Positions 40,738 through 49,485 of a DNA stretch of 64,000 nt are shown piece by piece. The position numbers were made by a program, and so were the translations under genes. Position 1 is the first letter of the stretch, and each line of letters opens with the position of its first letter. A model generated the notes under the pieces. That model was given only the letters and a program-made list of their open reading frames with translations, was not told where the DNA came from and ran no database searches. This DNA comes from Gaiellasilicea sp963829845 (lineage in GTDB: Bacteria > Actinomycetota > Thermoleophilia > Gaiellales > Gaiellaceae), in NCBI GenBank assembly GCA_963829845.1, contig CAWHKD010000012.1, positions 230,584 through 294,583 of the forward strand, in the 5' to 3' direction.

Positions 40738-42267
40738 ATGACCGAGCTGGCGACCCCGCCCACGGAGCAACGCGAAGGACTCACGCGCATCAGCCACTGG
40801 ATCGGCGGCACGTCCGTCCAGGGGGTTTCCGGCCGTACCGGTCCGGTCTTCAACCCGGCGCTCGGGCAGCAGTCGGGCGAGGTCGATCTCGCGACTGCGG
40901 AAGAGGTCGGCGCCGCAGTTGCCGCCGCGAAGGCGGCCTTCCCCGCCTGGCGCGCGACGTCGCTCGCGAAGCGCGCGGAGTTGCTCTTCCGGATCCGCGA
41001 GCTCGTCCACGACCGCCGCGAGGAGGTGGCGCGGATCCTGACCGCCGAGCACGGCAAGGTGCTCTCCGACGCGATGGGCGAGGTCACCCGCGGGCTCGAG
41101 GTGATCGAGTTCGCCTGCGGGATCCCGCACCTGCTCAAGGGCGGCATGTCGGAGCAGGCCTCGACCGGGATCGACGTCTACTCGATCCGGCAGCCGCTCG
41201 GCGTCGTCGCCGGGATCACGCCGTTCAACTTCCCGGCGATGGTCCCGATGTGGATGTGGGCGCCGGCGCTCGCGTGCGGGAACACGTTCGTCCTGAAGCC
41301 GTCTGAAAAGGACCCCTCTGCCTCCATCTGGATGGCGGAGCTGCTCAAGGAGGCCGGGCTCCCCGACGGCGTCTTCAACGTCGTCCACGGCGACAAGGTC
41401 GCGGTCGACGCAGTCCTCGAGCACCCGGACGTGGCCGCCGTCAGCTTTGTCGGCTCGACGCCGATCGCCCGCTACATCTACGAGACGGGCACGAAGCACG
41501 GCAAGCGCGTGCAGGCGCTCGGCGGGGCGAAGAACCACATGATCGTCCTGCCCGACGCTGACATCGACATGGCCGCCGACGCGGCCGTCAGCGCCGCGTA
41601 CGGCTCTGCCGGCGAGCGCTGCATGGCGATCTCGCAGGTGGTCGCTGTCGGCGATGCCGGCGATCGGCTCGTCGATGCGATCAAGCTGCGACTGCCCAAG
41701 ATCAAGGTCGGCAACGGCCTCGACGACGGTGTCGAGATGGGGCCGCTCGTCACCCGCGAGCACCGGGACAAGGTCGCCTCCTACATCGATGGCGGCGCAG
41801 AGCAAGGCGCGACCGTCGTCGTCGACGGCCGCGAGACGGCGCCCAAGAGCGACGGCTTCTTCCTCGGCGTGACGCTGCTCGACGACGTCACGCCCGAGAT
41901 GGACGCCTACAAGGACGAGATCTTCGGCCCCGTGCTCGGCGTCACGCGTGTGGAGACGTACGACGAGGCGGTTCGGCTCGTCAATGAGAACCCCTATGGG
42001 AACGGCACCGCGATCTTCACCCGCGACGGGGGTGCGGCCCGCCAGTTCCAGTTCGAGGTCGAGGCGGGCATGGTCGGGATCAACGTGCCGATCCCGGTGC
42101 CGGTGGCCTACTACTCGTTCGGCGGCTGGAAGGCGAGCCTCTTCGGCGACACGCACATCTACGGGCCGGAGGGGATCAACTTCTACACCCGCGGCAAGGT
42201 CGTCACCTCGCGCTGGCCAGACCCGCACGGGTCGAGGGTCGACCTGGGCTTCCCGCAGACGCGTTAG
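40738..42267 (+). CDS. mmsA: CoA-acylating methylmalonate-semialdehyde dehydrogenase
   Basis: NAD-dependent aldehyde dehydrogenase of 509 residues that turns methylmalonate or malonate semialdehyde into propionyl- or acetyl-CoA plus CO2. Family signatures: ISHWIGGTSVQGVSGRTGPV, GVVAGITPFNFPAMVPMWMW, VQALGGAKNHMIVLPDAD and the nucleophile cysteine in YGSAGERCMAIS. ATG at 40738 with a strong AGGAGG. It would complete beta-alanine/beta-aminoisobutyrate or valine and inositol breakdown; the aminotransferase and dihydropyrimidinase genes nearby favour pyrimidine catabolism. Confidence 0.93.
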   Translation: MTELATPPTEQREGLTRISHWIGGTSVQGVSGRTGPVFNPALGQQSGEVDLATAEEVGAAVAAAKAAFPAWRATSLAKRAELLFRIRELVHDRREEVARILTAEHGKVLSDAMGEVTRGLEVIEFACGIPHLLKGGMSEQASTGIDVYSIRQPLGVVAGITPFNFPAMVPMWMWAPALACGNTFVLKPSEKDPSASIWMAELLKEAGLPDGVFNVVHGDKVAVDAVLEHPDVAAVSFVGSTPIARYIYETGTKHGKRVQALGGAKNHMIVLPDADIDMAADAAVSAAYGSAGERCMAISQVVAVGDAGDRLVDAIKLRLPKIKVGNGLDDGVEMGPLVTREHRDKVASYIDGGAEQGATVVVDGRETAPKSDGFFLGVTLLDDVTPEMDAYKDEIFGPVLGVTRVETYDEAVRLVNENPYGNGTAIFTRDGGAARQFQFEVEAGMVGINVPIPVPVAYYSFGGWKASLFGDTHIYGPEGINFYTRGKVVTSRWPDPHGSRVDLGFPQTR

Positions 42268-43685
42268 GCGCGCTCGAACCGGACCTGCCGCTTCTCGACA
42301 TCCGCGATTGCGAGGCGGGCGTGGATGCGCTCGCCCAGCGGGAGGTCGCCCAAGCAGCGGGCCGTCACCGCCGGGTCGGCAACCTGGATCGTGCCGCCGC
42401 CGTCCCTCTCGTCGAGATCGACGACGAGCGCGTCGAACACGTCGCCCACGTGGGGCTCGAGCACGGCGGCCTCGACCGCTGAGAGAATTCCCGCCTCGTA
42501 CTGCTGCGCGCGGCGGTTCGACCTCTCCATCGTCTCCGGTAGCTGCGGCAGTGCCTCGCGCACCCAGCGCGGCACGTCGCGGCCGGCGGCGGCTGCGACG
42601 CAGATCTCGCTCACGTACCGGTCGACGAGCCGCCTGAGCGGTGCTGTCGCATGCGTGTACGGCGCGCCGACGCCCGCGTGCACCGGCTCCGACGGCGGCT
42701 CTCCGTCGAAGGCGGCGTAGCCCGAGCCGCGCAGGAGCACCGTCGACTCCGCGAGGAACGCGGCATGCTTCGGCTCCGCTGGGTCGAGCTTCCGGATCAC
42801 GTCGGCGAAGGCACGGCCATCGGGCCAGTCGACGCCGAGCGCTGCTGCGATGCGCCGCAGCCGATCGACTGCCCGCACGTCCGCGCGAGGGAGTGTCCGC
42901 AGGATTCCGACGCGCGCGTTCACCATCAGCTCTGCCGCAGCTTGCCCCGTCATCAGGGAGATCTGCGCGTTCCATCCCTCGACCGGGAGCGGGGCGCGGA
43001 AGCGGAGCTCGTAGCCATCGTGGCCTCTCTCAACGGTCTGTTCCGGGAGCGGCAGGTTGATCCCGCCGAGCCGCTCCTCGCGCTGCTCGCGCAGGCGGCC
43101 GACCTCACGGAGGAGTTGGAGCGACTCGCTCGCCGTCCCATCGTCGAGTGAGCGCTGAACACCGGCGTAGTCGAGCTTCTCCCCGCTGCGAACGATCGCG
43201 CGGCGCACCTCGACGGCGGTTCCTTCCCCGCTCTCGTCGAGCGTCATCGTCCAGAGCAGCGCGGGCCGCGTCTCCTCCGGGAGCAGGCTCGCCGCGCCTT
43301 CCGAGAGTTTGGGCGGGTGGAGCTGTGCATTCTGGTCGGGCGCGTAGAAGGTCTGGCCGCGCTCGTGTGCCTCGCGGTCGATCGCGCCGCCGGGGGAGAC
43401 GAACGCGGCCACGTCGGCGATCGCGTAGCGGACGATGTAGCCCGAGCCTCGGCGCTCGAGGTGGAGCGCCTGATCGAGATCGCGCGACTCCGGCGGGTCG
43501 ATCGTGACGAAGGGGAGGCCGGTTTCGTCCGCGTCGGGTGGGCTGACCGGGTCGGCGGCTTGCAACGCCTCGGCGAGCGCGTCCTCCGGGAAGTCGTGCG
43601 CGACGCCGAGCGACGCGCGAAGCTGCGCCAAGCTCGCCAGCAACCTCGGATCGTCGACCCGCGCCAAGAGAAGCCGTCGTTGCAC
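42264..43685 (-). CDS. RNB-domain exoribonuclease (RNase II/R family, compact)
   Basis: 3'-5' exoribonuclease of 473 residues. The catalytic RNB motif is TIDPPESRDLDQALHLE with the metal-binding aspartates, followed by YIVRYAIADVAAFV, ERGQTFYAPDQ, and AAELMVNARVGILRT; a basic C-terminal region with a small barrel ends it. N-terminal cold-shock domains and the S1 domain of RNase II/R are lacking, as in some actinobacterial forms. The GTG at 43685 lies 6 nt from a -10 box. Overlaps the mmsA stop by 4 bp, convergent. Confidence 0.87.
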   Translation of the reverse strand: MQRRLLLARVDDPRLLASLAQLRASLGVAHDFPEDALAEALQAADPVSPPDADETGLPFVTIDPPESRDLDQALHLERRGSGYIVRYAIADVAAFVSPGGAIDREAHERGQTFYAPDQNAQLHPPKLSEGAASLLPEETRPALLWTMTLDESGEGTAVEVRRAIVRSGEKLDYAGVQRSLDDGTASESLQLLREVGRLREQREERLGGINLPLPEQTVERGHDGYELRFRAPLPVEGWNAQISLMTGQAAAELMVNARVGILRTLPRADVRAVDRLRRIAAALGVDWPDGRAFADVIRKLDPAEPKHAAFLAESTVLLRGSGYAAFDGEPPSEPVHAGVGAPYTHATAPLRRLVDRYVSEICVAAAAGRDVPRWVREALPQLPETMERSNRRAQQYEAGILSAVEAAVLEPHVGDVFDALVVDLDERDGGGTIQVADPAVTARCLGDLPLGERIHARLAIADVEKRQVRFERA

Positions 43686-43691
43686 CGGCGC

Positions 43692-43697
43692 AGGGTA
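43692..43697 (-). promoter_or_regulatory. -10 box of a leaderless promoter for the RNB ribonuclease
   Basis: On the minus strand TACCCT ends 6 nt before the GTG at 43685. Confidence 0.55.
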
Positions 43698-43702
43698 CGC
43701 GC

Positions 43703-43708
43703 CACGAT
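43703..43708 (+). promoter_or_regulatory. possible -10 box of a leaderless promoter for the LAL regulator
   Basis: CACGAT ends 6 nt before the ATG at 43715. The first base departs from TANNNT. Confidence 0.4.
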
Positions 43709-43714
43709 TCCGGC

Positions 43715-46198
43715 ATGGTGCTGCTCGAGCGCGAAGACCTGCTCGACGAGCTCGGCTCCCTCCGTGCGGAGGGCGGCCGCCTCGTCTTCGTCGGCGGCGA
43801 GGCGGGCGTGGGCAAGACGGCGCTCGTTCGCGCGTTCGCGCAGCGCGTCGGCGGCGTCCGACGCGGTTCCTGCGAGAACCTCGCCGCGCCGGCGCCGCTC
43901 GGGCCGTTCCTCGACATCGGGCTCGAGCCGGGCGACTCCCGCCGCGTCGCCGCCGCTGCACTCGAGCTCGACGTCGTGGCCGTGCTCGAGGACGTGCACT
44001 GGGCGGACGCCGCGTCCCTCGACGTCCTGCGCGTGCTCGGGCGCAGGATCGACGGGACTGACGCGTTCGTGCTCGCCACCTACCGCGACGACGAGGTCGC
44101 CGGCGACCATCCGCTTCGCGTCGTTCTCGGCGAGCTCGCGTCGGCCTCGGGGGTCGTCCGGGTGTCGGTTCCCCGCCTGACCCTCGACGCGGTGCGGGAG
44201 CTGTCGGAGCCGGCCGACGCGGACGCGGAGGCGATTTACCGGCTGACGCAGGGGAACGCGTTCTACGTCACCGAGATCCTCGCGGCGGGCGCAGCGACGC
44301 TGCCGGAGACCGTGCGCGACGCGGTGCTGGCGCGCGTCGCTCTCCTGTCCGAGCCGGCGCGCCGGCTGCTCGAGTCGGTCGCCGTCGTCCCGCTCCGGGC
44401 CGAGCTCTGGCTACTCGAGGAGCTGGTCCCCGCGGAGCTCGGCCACCTGGACGAGTGCCTCGACTCTGGCGTCGTCCGGGACGAGCGCGACGCCGTCGCG
44501 TTCCGGCACGAGCTTGCGCGGCTGGCGGTCGAGAGCGCCGTGACGCCGCACCGGCGCCGGTCGCTTCACGCCGCAATCCTGGAGGCGGTCACTGAGCGCG
44601 GCGACCTCTCGCGGCTCGCGTACCACGCCGAGGAGGCGGGAGACGCGGTGGCTGTGCTCCGGTACGCGCCCGCGGCCGGTAGGGCCGCCGCAGCGGCGAG
44701 CTCGCACCGGGAGGCGGCGGTCCAGTACGCGCGGGCGCTCCGGTACGCCGACGAGCTGGCCGTCGCCGAACGCGCAGACCTGTTCGACGCGTATGCCGAG
44801 GAGGCGCTCGTCACGGGACTCTATGAGGAGTCGGTGGACGCGCGCAGCACGGCGCTCGCGCTCTACCGCGAGCTCGGCGACGAGCTGCGGGTCGGAGATA
44901 CGCTCGCGCGCCTGACGAATGCCTACACGCGGTTGGGGCGGAACGACGAGGCGGAGTCGGCGAGCCGCGAAGCGATCGAGGTGCTCGAGCGCCTGCCGTC
45001 GAGTCGCGAGCTCGCGTGGGCCTATGCCGTCCAGGCGTATGCCCGGATGCTGAGTCGGGACAACGCAGACGGCGTCGCGTGGGGCTGGAAGGCCGTGGAA
45101 GCGGCTGCGGCGCTCGGGGACAGGGTCACGGAGGCGTACGGCCGCAATATGGCCGGCACCTCGCTGGTCATGGCGGGAGAGATCGACGCGGGGATCGAGG
45201 AGCTGCTGCGGAGCCTCGAGCTCGCGCGGAAGGAGGAACACGAGATCTTCGTCATGTCCGCGCTGAACATGCTCGGGACTGGGCTCGGCGAGATGATGGA
45301 GCTCGAGCGCGCCGAGCACTACCTGAAGGAGTGCATCGCGTTCGCGGAATCCCGCGAGATGTGGCCGGTCTATCCTCGCGCCTGGCTCGCGCTCGTCCAC
45401 GTCTACCGCGGCCGTTGGGACGAGGGCGCTCGCGCTGCGGGAAGTGTCCTCCGAGGCCCGGTCGACCCGATCAGCCGGATCAGCGCCCTGATCGCACTCG
45501 GCCGCCTCCGCGCCCGCCGAGGCGATCCCGGCGCTTTCAACGCGCTGGACGAGGCACTGGAGGCATCGCGACCCGGCGGTCACCTTCAGCGGCTGGGCCA
45601 CGTCTACGCTGCGCGCGCGGAGGCGGCGTGGCTTGCGGGGAGCCCCGGCCGCGCGGCCGAGGAGGCGCGTGCCGCCTACCCGCTCGCCCTCGAGAAGCGG
45701 CACCTCTGGTACGCCGGCGAGCTCGCATACTGGCAGTGGCGGGCGGGAGAGCTCGACAAGGCACCCGAATGGATCGCGGAGCCGTATCGCCGCCAGCTCG
45801 ATGGGGACGTCGGCGGCGCGGCCGGGGCTTGGGAGGCGCACCTCGCCCCCTACGAGGCCGCGCGCACGCGAGCGGATGTGGGCGACGAAGGCGCACTCCA
45901 CGAGCTCGATCGGCTCGGAGCACGCCCCGCCGCGGTCGACCTTCGCCGCCGGCTCGGCCTCCGCGGCCCGCGCCCGGCGACCCGCGACAACCCCGCCGGG
46001 CTGACAGCCCGCGAGCTCGACGTGCTGAAGCTCGTCGCGGCCGGGAAGCGAAACGCCGATGTGGCCGCGGAGCTCGTGCTCTCGACCCGCACGGTCGACC
46101 ACCACGTCGCGTCGATCCTCCGGAAGCTCCAGGCGAAGACGCGTGGCGAGGCCGTCGCGGCAGCATCGGGCCTCGGCGTGCTCGGCGACGGCGCGTAA
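43715..46198 (+). CDS. LAL-type LuxR transcriptional regulator with AAA ATPase and TPR-like domains
   Basis: An 827-residue large ATP-binding LuxR regulator. Residues ~1-200 form the STAND/AAA module: Walker A FVGGEAGVGKTALVRAF and Walker B VVAVLEDVHWADAAS; a winged-helix segment follows; residues ~310-720 are helical repeats (YARALRYADELAVAERADLF, AEHYLKECIAFAESREMW); residues ~765-825 are a LuxR helix-turn-helix (LTARELDVLKLVAAGKRNAD, STRTVDHHVASILRKLQ). ATP- and inducer-driven oligomerisation is typical. The two small genes 110 bp downstream on the same strand are likely co-regulated or targets. Confidence 0.9.
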   Translation: MVLLEREDLLDELGSLRAEGGRLVFVGGEAGVGKTALVRAFAQRVGGVRRGSCENLAAPAPLGPFLDIGLEPGDSRRVAAAALELDVVAVLEDVHWADAASLDVLRVLGRRIDGTDAFVLATYRDDEVAGDHPLRVVLGELASASGVVRVSVPRLTLDAVRELSEPADADAEAIYRLTQGNAFYVTEILAAGAATLPETVRDAVLARVALLSEPARRLLESVAVVPLRAELWLLEELVPAELGHLDECLDSGVVRDERDAVAFRHELARLAVESAVTPHRRRSLHAAILEAVTERGDLSRLAYHAEEAGDAVAVLRYAPAAGRAAAAASSHREAAVQYARALRYADELAVAERADLFDAYAEEALVTGLYEESVDARSTALALYRELGDELRVGDTLARLTNAYTRLGRNDEAESASREAIEVLERLPSSRELAWAYAVQAYARMLSRDNADGVAWGWKAVEAAAALGDRVTEAYGRNMAGTSLVMAGEIDAGIEELLRSLELARKEEHEIFVMSALNMLGTGLGEMMELERAEHYLKECIAFAESREMWPVYPRAWLALVHVYRGRWDEGARAAGSVLRGPVDPISRISALIALGRLRARRGDPGAFNALDEALEASRPGGHLQRLGHVYAARAEAAWLAGSPGRAAEEARAAYPLALEKRHLWYAGELAYWQWRAGELDKAPEWIAEPYRRQLDGDVGGAAGAWEAHLAPYEAARTRADVGDEGALHELDRLGARPAAVDLRRRLGLRGPRPATRDNPAGLTARELDVLKLVAAGKRNADVAAELVLSTRTVDHHVASILRKLQAKTRGEAVAAASGLGVLGDGA

Positions 46199-46308
46199 GC
46201 CGCGAAAATCGGTAACGCCGCACCCCAACATAGGCAGTTCTCCCGATGCCCACCGGCAGGCCCGCGCCTAGCGTCGTCTGCAGGGAGCAAGCGACGAAGG
46301 AGGCACGG

Positions 46309-46602
46309 ATGGACACCTACGTGATCCTGCGCCGGAGCGGCTGGCGAACCGGAGCGGAGCTCGAGGAGGCGGCGGCGCGCTCGACCGCCGAGGGGGAGCG
46401 GACGCCCGACGACATCCGCTGGATCCGCAGCTACGTGCTGGCCGAGCAGGACGACAGCGTCGGCACGGTCTGCATCTACCAGGCGTCGAGCCCGGAGGCG
46501 ATCCGCGCACACGCGGCGGCCGCAGAGCTGCCGGTGGACGAGATCATCGCCGTCGCCGACACCGTCGTCGTCCGGCCGGATCCGGTCGCGGCAACCGTCT
46601 GA
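46309..46602 (+). CDS. DUF4242 (SCO4226-like) small protein
   Basis: A 97-residue protein of the DUF4242 family, whose Streptomyces member SCO4226 is a nickel-binding dimer with a ferredoxin-like fold. Pattern: DTYVILRRSGWRTGAELEEA, IRWIRSYVLAEQDDSVGTVC, IYQASSPEAIRAHAAAAELP, VDEIIAVADTVV. The histidine near residue 70 and the tyrosine-rich first strand fit. The ATG has GAAGGAGG at a good distance, preferred over in-frame upstream starts. It lies after the LAL gene and 29 bp before a secreted-protein gene. Confidence 0.78.
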   Translation: MDTYVILRRSGWRTGAELEEAAARSTAEGERTPDDIRWIRSYVLAEQDDSVGTVCIYQASSPEAIRAHAAAAELPVDEIIAVADTVVVRPDPVAATV

Positions 46603-46631
46603 CCCGAAGCGAGCGAAAGGAGGAGATCGAG

Positions 46632-47150
46632 ATGAAGAAGCGCGCACTGATCCTGGCGGTCGCCGTCCTGCCCGTGCTGGCAGCGGTGAGCGCCGCGATC
46701 GCCGCCGGTGCGTTCGACGGCCCGAAGAACTCGACCGCCGCATTCCACGATGTGGAGATGGCGAGGGATGCGGGCTACGGCGTCACCGTCTTCGACAAGG
46801 CTGGCCTGCAGTGCATTGCCCAGCCTGGCGAGGGTGCGATGGGCATCCACCTGCTGAACCCGACGCTGCTCGACGACAAGATCGAAGCCGACAAGCCGGA
46901 GCTGCTCGTCTACGAGCGGCGCAACGACGGCTCGATGAAGCTCGTCGCGCTCGAGTACCTGATCTTCCAATCGGCGTCGAACGGAAGGCCGTCCCTGTTC
47001 GGTCAGCAGTTCGACGAGATCAAGGCCGACAACCGCTACGGGATCCCGGCGTCGTGGGCGCTGCACGCCTGGATCTGGAAGCCGAACCCGAGCGGCTTGC
47101 TGTACGCCTGGAACCCGCGGGTCGACTGCGGCCCAGGAGCAGGGTCCTGA
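46632..47150 (+). CDS. secreted protein of unknown function
   Basis: A 172-residue exported protein with signal peptide MKKRALILAVAVLPVLAAVS. The mature part is rich in aromatic residues and histidine with two cysteines (GLQCIAQPGEGAMGIHLLN, NRYGIPASWALHAWIWKPNP). A repeated pattern of an N-terminal helix, then HLLNP and WALHAWIW, suggests a ligand-binding pocket, but I do not know the family function. AAGGAGGAGA precedes the ATG. Probably co-transcribed with the DUF4242 gene and linked to the LAL regulator. Confidence 0.72.
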   Translation: MKKRALILAVAVLPVLAAVSAAIAAGAFDGPKNSTAAFHDVEMARDAGYGVTVFDKAGLQCIAQPGEGAMGIHLLNPTLLDDKIEADKPELLVYERRNDGSMKLVALEYLIFQSASNGRPSLFGQQFDEIKADNRYGIPASWALHAWIWKPNPSGLLYAWNPRVDCGPGAGS

Positions 47151-47157
47151 GCTTCGG

Positions 47158-48030
47158 TTAGCGCCAGACCAGACGGGCTGCGGACTGCGGCAGCGTCACG
47201 CTGCGCAGTCCGCCGCCCGTTCGGTCGTAGCGCTCGAGGCTGCCGACGTCGACGACCTCGATCGCGAACGGCGTCGCGAGCGCGAGCAGGCGCTCGTCGG
47301 GCGACCAGGCGAAGTCGTGCACGTTGCGCAGCTGCGGCGGCAGGCTCAGCTGCGAACCGTCCGGCCGCAGGATCACGTCCGGGGTCTGGGTCACGTAACT
47401 GCCGCGCGGGCTCGATGCCAGGCGGCCGCCTGTGAGCCGGAAGTACGGGGGCGTCCGCTCGAGCCGGCCGTCGTCGAAGAAAGCGATCGCCCCGAGCGGC
47501 CCGAGCCCCTCGAAGCGGCCGCCGAGCCGGATCGACATGCTTACCGCCGCGCGCGTGTCCGAGAGCCAGGCGATCCCGTCCACCAGCGCACGCAGCCGGG
47601 CTGGGCGCTCGGGGACGGTCGGGTGCCGGTGCGCCGCGAGCTCGAGCTCTCCTCTCGCGATCAGCTTCTCGGCGCACTGGCGCTGTACGCCGCAGGGGCG
47701 GTAGGTGACGACCTCGTCCCCGTACGCGGCCGTGATCGTCCCGTCCGGCTGTCGGGCTCTGGCCGCTCCGTCAGGCGACTCGACCGCCAGCGGCCGGCAG
47801 ACGTCGCTGCGACGGCTTGCCAGCGACGGCAGGATCAGCCGCTCCTCGCCGCACCGCGCGCCTGAGAGGATCAGCTCGCCCTGCGCGCCGAGCAGCCGGA
47901 GCGCTGCGGCGGCGGCGTTGGTGCTGGGCTCCGCCTCCGTCGTCGCGACGGGCGCGGGGTCGTCGTCGCGGCGGACGCCGTCGACGACCGCCGCAACTGC
48001 GACGGCGGCCAGTGCCGCCGTCGCCAGCAC
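47158..48030 (-). CDS. exported or membrane-anchored TolB/WD40-like propeller protein
   Basis: A 290-residue protein with an N-terminal hydrophobic segment (MLATAALAAVAVAAVV), a linker and then strand repeats including FAWSPDERLLALATPFAIEV and IAFFDDGRLERTPPYF, typical of TolB-like propeller blades. Four cysteines in the first half could pair. It begins 12 bp after the dihydropyrimidinase stop on the same strand, so it may be the last gene of the catabolic operon; a role there is unclear. Confidence 0.65.
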   Translation of the reverse strand: MLATAALAAVAVAAVVDGVRRDDDPAPVATTEAEPSTNAAAAALRLLGAQGELILSGARCGEERLILPSLASRRSDVCRPLAVESPDGAARARQPDGTITAAYGDEVVTYRPCGVQRQCAEKLIARGELELAAHRHPTVPERPARLRALVDGIAWLSDTRAAVSMSIRLGGRFEGLGPLGAIAFFDDGRLERTPPYFRLTGGRLASSPRGSYVTQTPDVILRPDGSQLSLPPQLRNVHDFAWSPDERLLALATPFAIEVVDVGSLERYDRTGGGLRSVTLPQSAARLVWR

Positions 48031-48041
48031 GCCGAGCTTGT

Positions 48042-49457
48042 TTACCCCGCGACCTCAGCCGCAGCCAGCGCGAGCCTCTCGCCGAACCGCGCCCGCGGCA
48101 CGAACTGGCCGATCCCGGGCCTGGCGACGACCTCGCCGCCCTCCACGATCACGTTCCCGCGCAGGAGCACCGTCTCGATGTCGCCGACGACCGCGGTGCC
48201 CTCGTAGAGGTTGTAGTCGGTCTTCGACTGCTGGTTCGCGGCGGTGATCGTGTGTCGCTTCTCCGGATCGAAGACGACGAGGTCGGCGTCCGAGCCGACG
48301 GCGACCGTCCCCTTCCTCGGATAGAGGCCGAAGAGCTTCGCCGGGTTCGTCGAGAGCAATTCGACCATCCGGTTCAGCCCGATCCGCCCCTCGCGGACGC
48401 CGAAGTGGTGAATCATGTGCAGTCGGTTCTCGAGACCGGGCCCGCCGTTCGGGATCTTGGAGAAGTCGTCACGGCCGAGCGCCTTCTGCTCGCCCCACGT
48501 GAAGGCGCAGTGGTCGGTGGAGATCGCACTCAGGACGTCCGTTCGGACGGCGTTCCAGAGGACGTCCTGGTTCGCCTTGTCGCGCGGCGGCGGCGTGTAG
48601 ACGTACTTTGCACCCTCGAAATCCGGCTTCTCGAGGTGCGTGTAGTCGATGAAGAAGTACTGGGTGCACGTCTCGCCCCACACGTTCCAGCCCTTTTCGC
48701 GCGCGAGCTCGATCGGCTCCACCGCCTCCTTGCAGGAGACGTGGACGACGTAGAGCGCACAACCAGCGACGCGGGCGAGCTGGATCGCGCGGTTCGTCGC
48801 CTCGCCCTCGGTTTCGGGTGGGCGGGTGAGCGCGTGGTACTTGGGCTCGGTCTTGCCCTCCGCGAGCGCCTGCTTCACGAGCACGTCGATCGCGTCGCCG
48901 TTCTCGGCGTGCACCATCACGAGCGCGCCGGTCTCGGCCGCGACCTCCATCGTCTTGAAGAGCGTCTCGTCATCGACCATCAGCGCGCCCTTGTACGCCA
49001 TGAAGAGCTTGTACGACGTGATCCCCTGATCAGGCAGCGACGCGAGCTCCTCGAGCGAGCCGCCGTCCTTCAGGTCGGTGACGGCGATGTGGTAGCCCAT
49101 GTCGATCAGCTGTTTGCCTTCGGCCTTCGACTTCCAGTCGGCGAGCGCGTCGCCGAAGCTCGTACCGGGCGCCTGGATGCAGAAGTCGACGTGCGTGGTC
49201 GTGCCGCCGCGGGCCGCGGCGCGCTGCCCCGACTCGACGTCGTCGATCGTCGTCGTGCCGCCGAAAGGCATGTCGAGATGCGTGTGCGGATCGACCGCCC
49301 CCGGCAGCACGTACTTGCCGGCCGCGTCGATGACGGTATCGGCCGAGAGGTCGAGCGATTCGCCGATCAGGGAGATCCGCTCGTCCTCGATGAAGATGTC
49401 TGCGACGTAGTCGTCCGCCGCGGTGATGACGCGGCCACCTTTGATCAGAACGGACAT
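48042..49457 (-). CDS. dihydropyrimidinase / hydantoinase
   Basis: Amidohydrolase of 471 residues opening the ring of dihydrouracil, dihydrothymine or 5-substituted hydantoins to N-carbamoyl acids. Metal ligands: VDPHTHLDMPFGG (~57), the carboxylated lysine in ITSYKLFMAYKG (~148), MVHAENGD, VVHVSC and STDHCAF. The ATG at 49457 has GGAGGGAG upstream; the frame further upstream is not coding. It follows the binding-protein gene of the ABC importer and is a key enzyme of the region. Confidence 0.93.
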   Translation of the reverse strand: MSVLIKGGRVITAADDYVADIFIEDERISLIGESLDLSADTVIDAAGKYVLPGAVDPHTHLDMPFGGTTTIDDVESGQRAAARGGTTTHVDFCIQAPGTSFGDALADWKSKAEGKQLIDMGYHIAVTDLKDGGSLEELASLPDQGITSYKLFMAYKGALMVDDETLFKTMEVAAETGALVMVHAENGDAIDVLVKQALAEGKTEPKYHALTRPPETEGEATNRAIQLARVAGCALYVVHVSCKEAVEPIELAREKGWNVWGETCTQYFFIDYTHLEKPDFEGAKYVYTPPPRDKANQDVLWNAVRTDVLSAISTDHCAFTWGEQKALGRDDFSKIPNGGPGLENRLHMIHHFGVREGRIGLNRMVELLSTNPAKLFGLYPRKGTVAVGSDADLVVFDPEKRHTITAANQQSKTDYNLYEGTAVVGDIETVLLRGNVIVEGGEVVARPGIGQFVPRARFGERLALAAAEVAG

Positions 49458-49485
49458 TGCGGATCTCCCTCCTCGGTGTCGGTTC

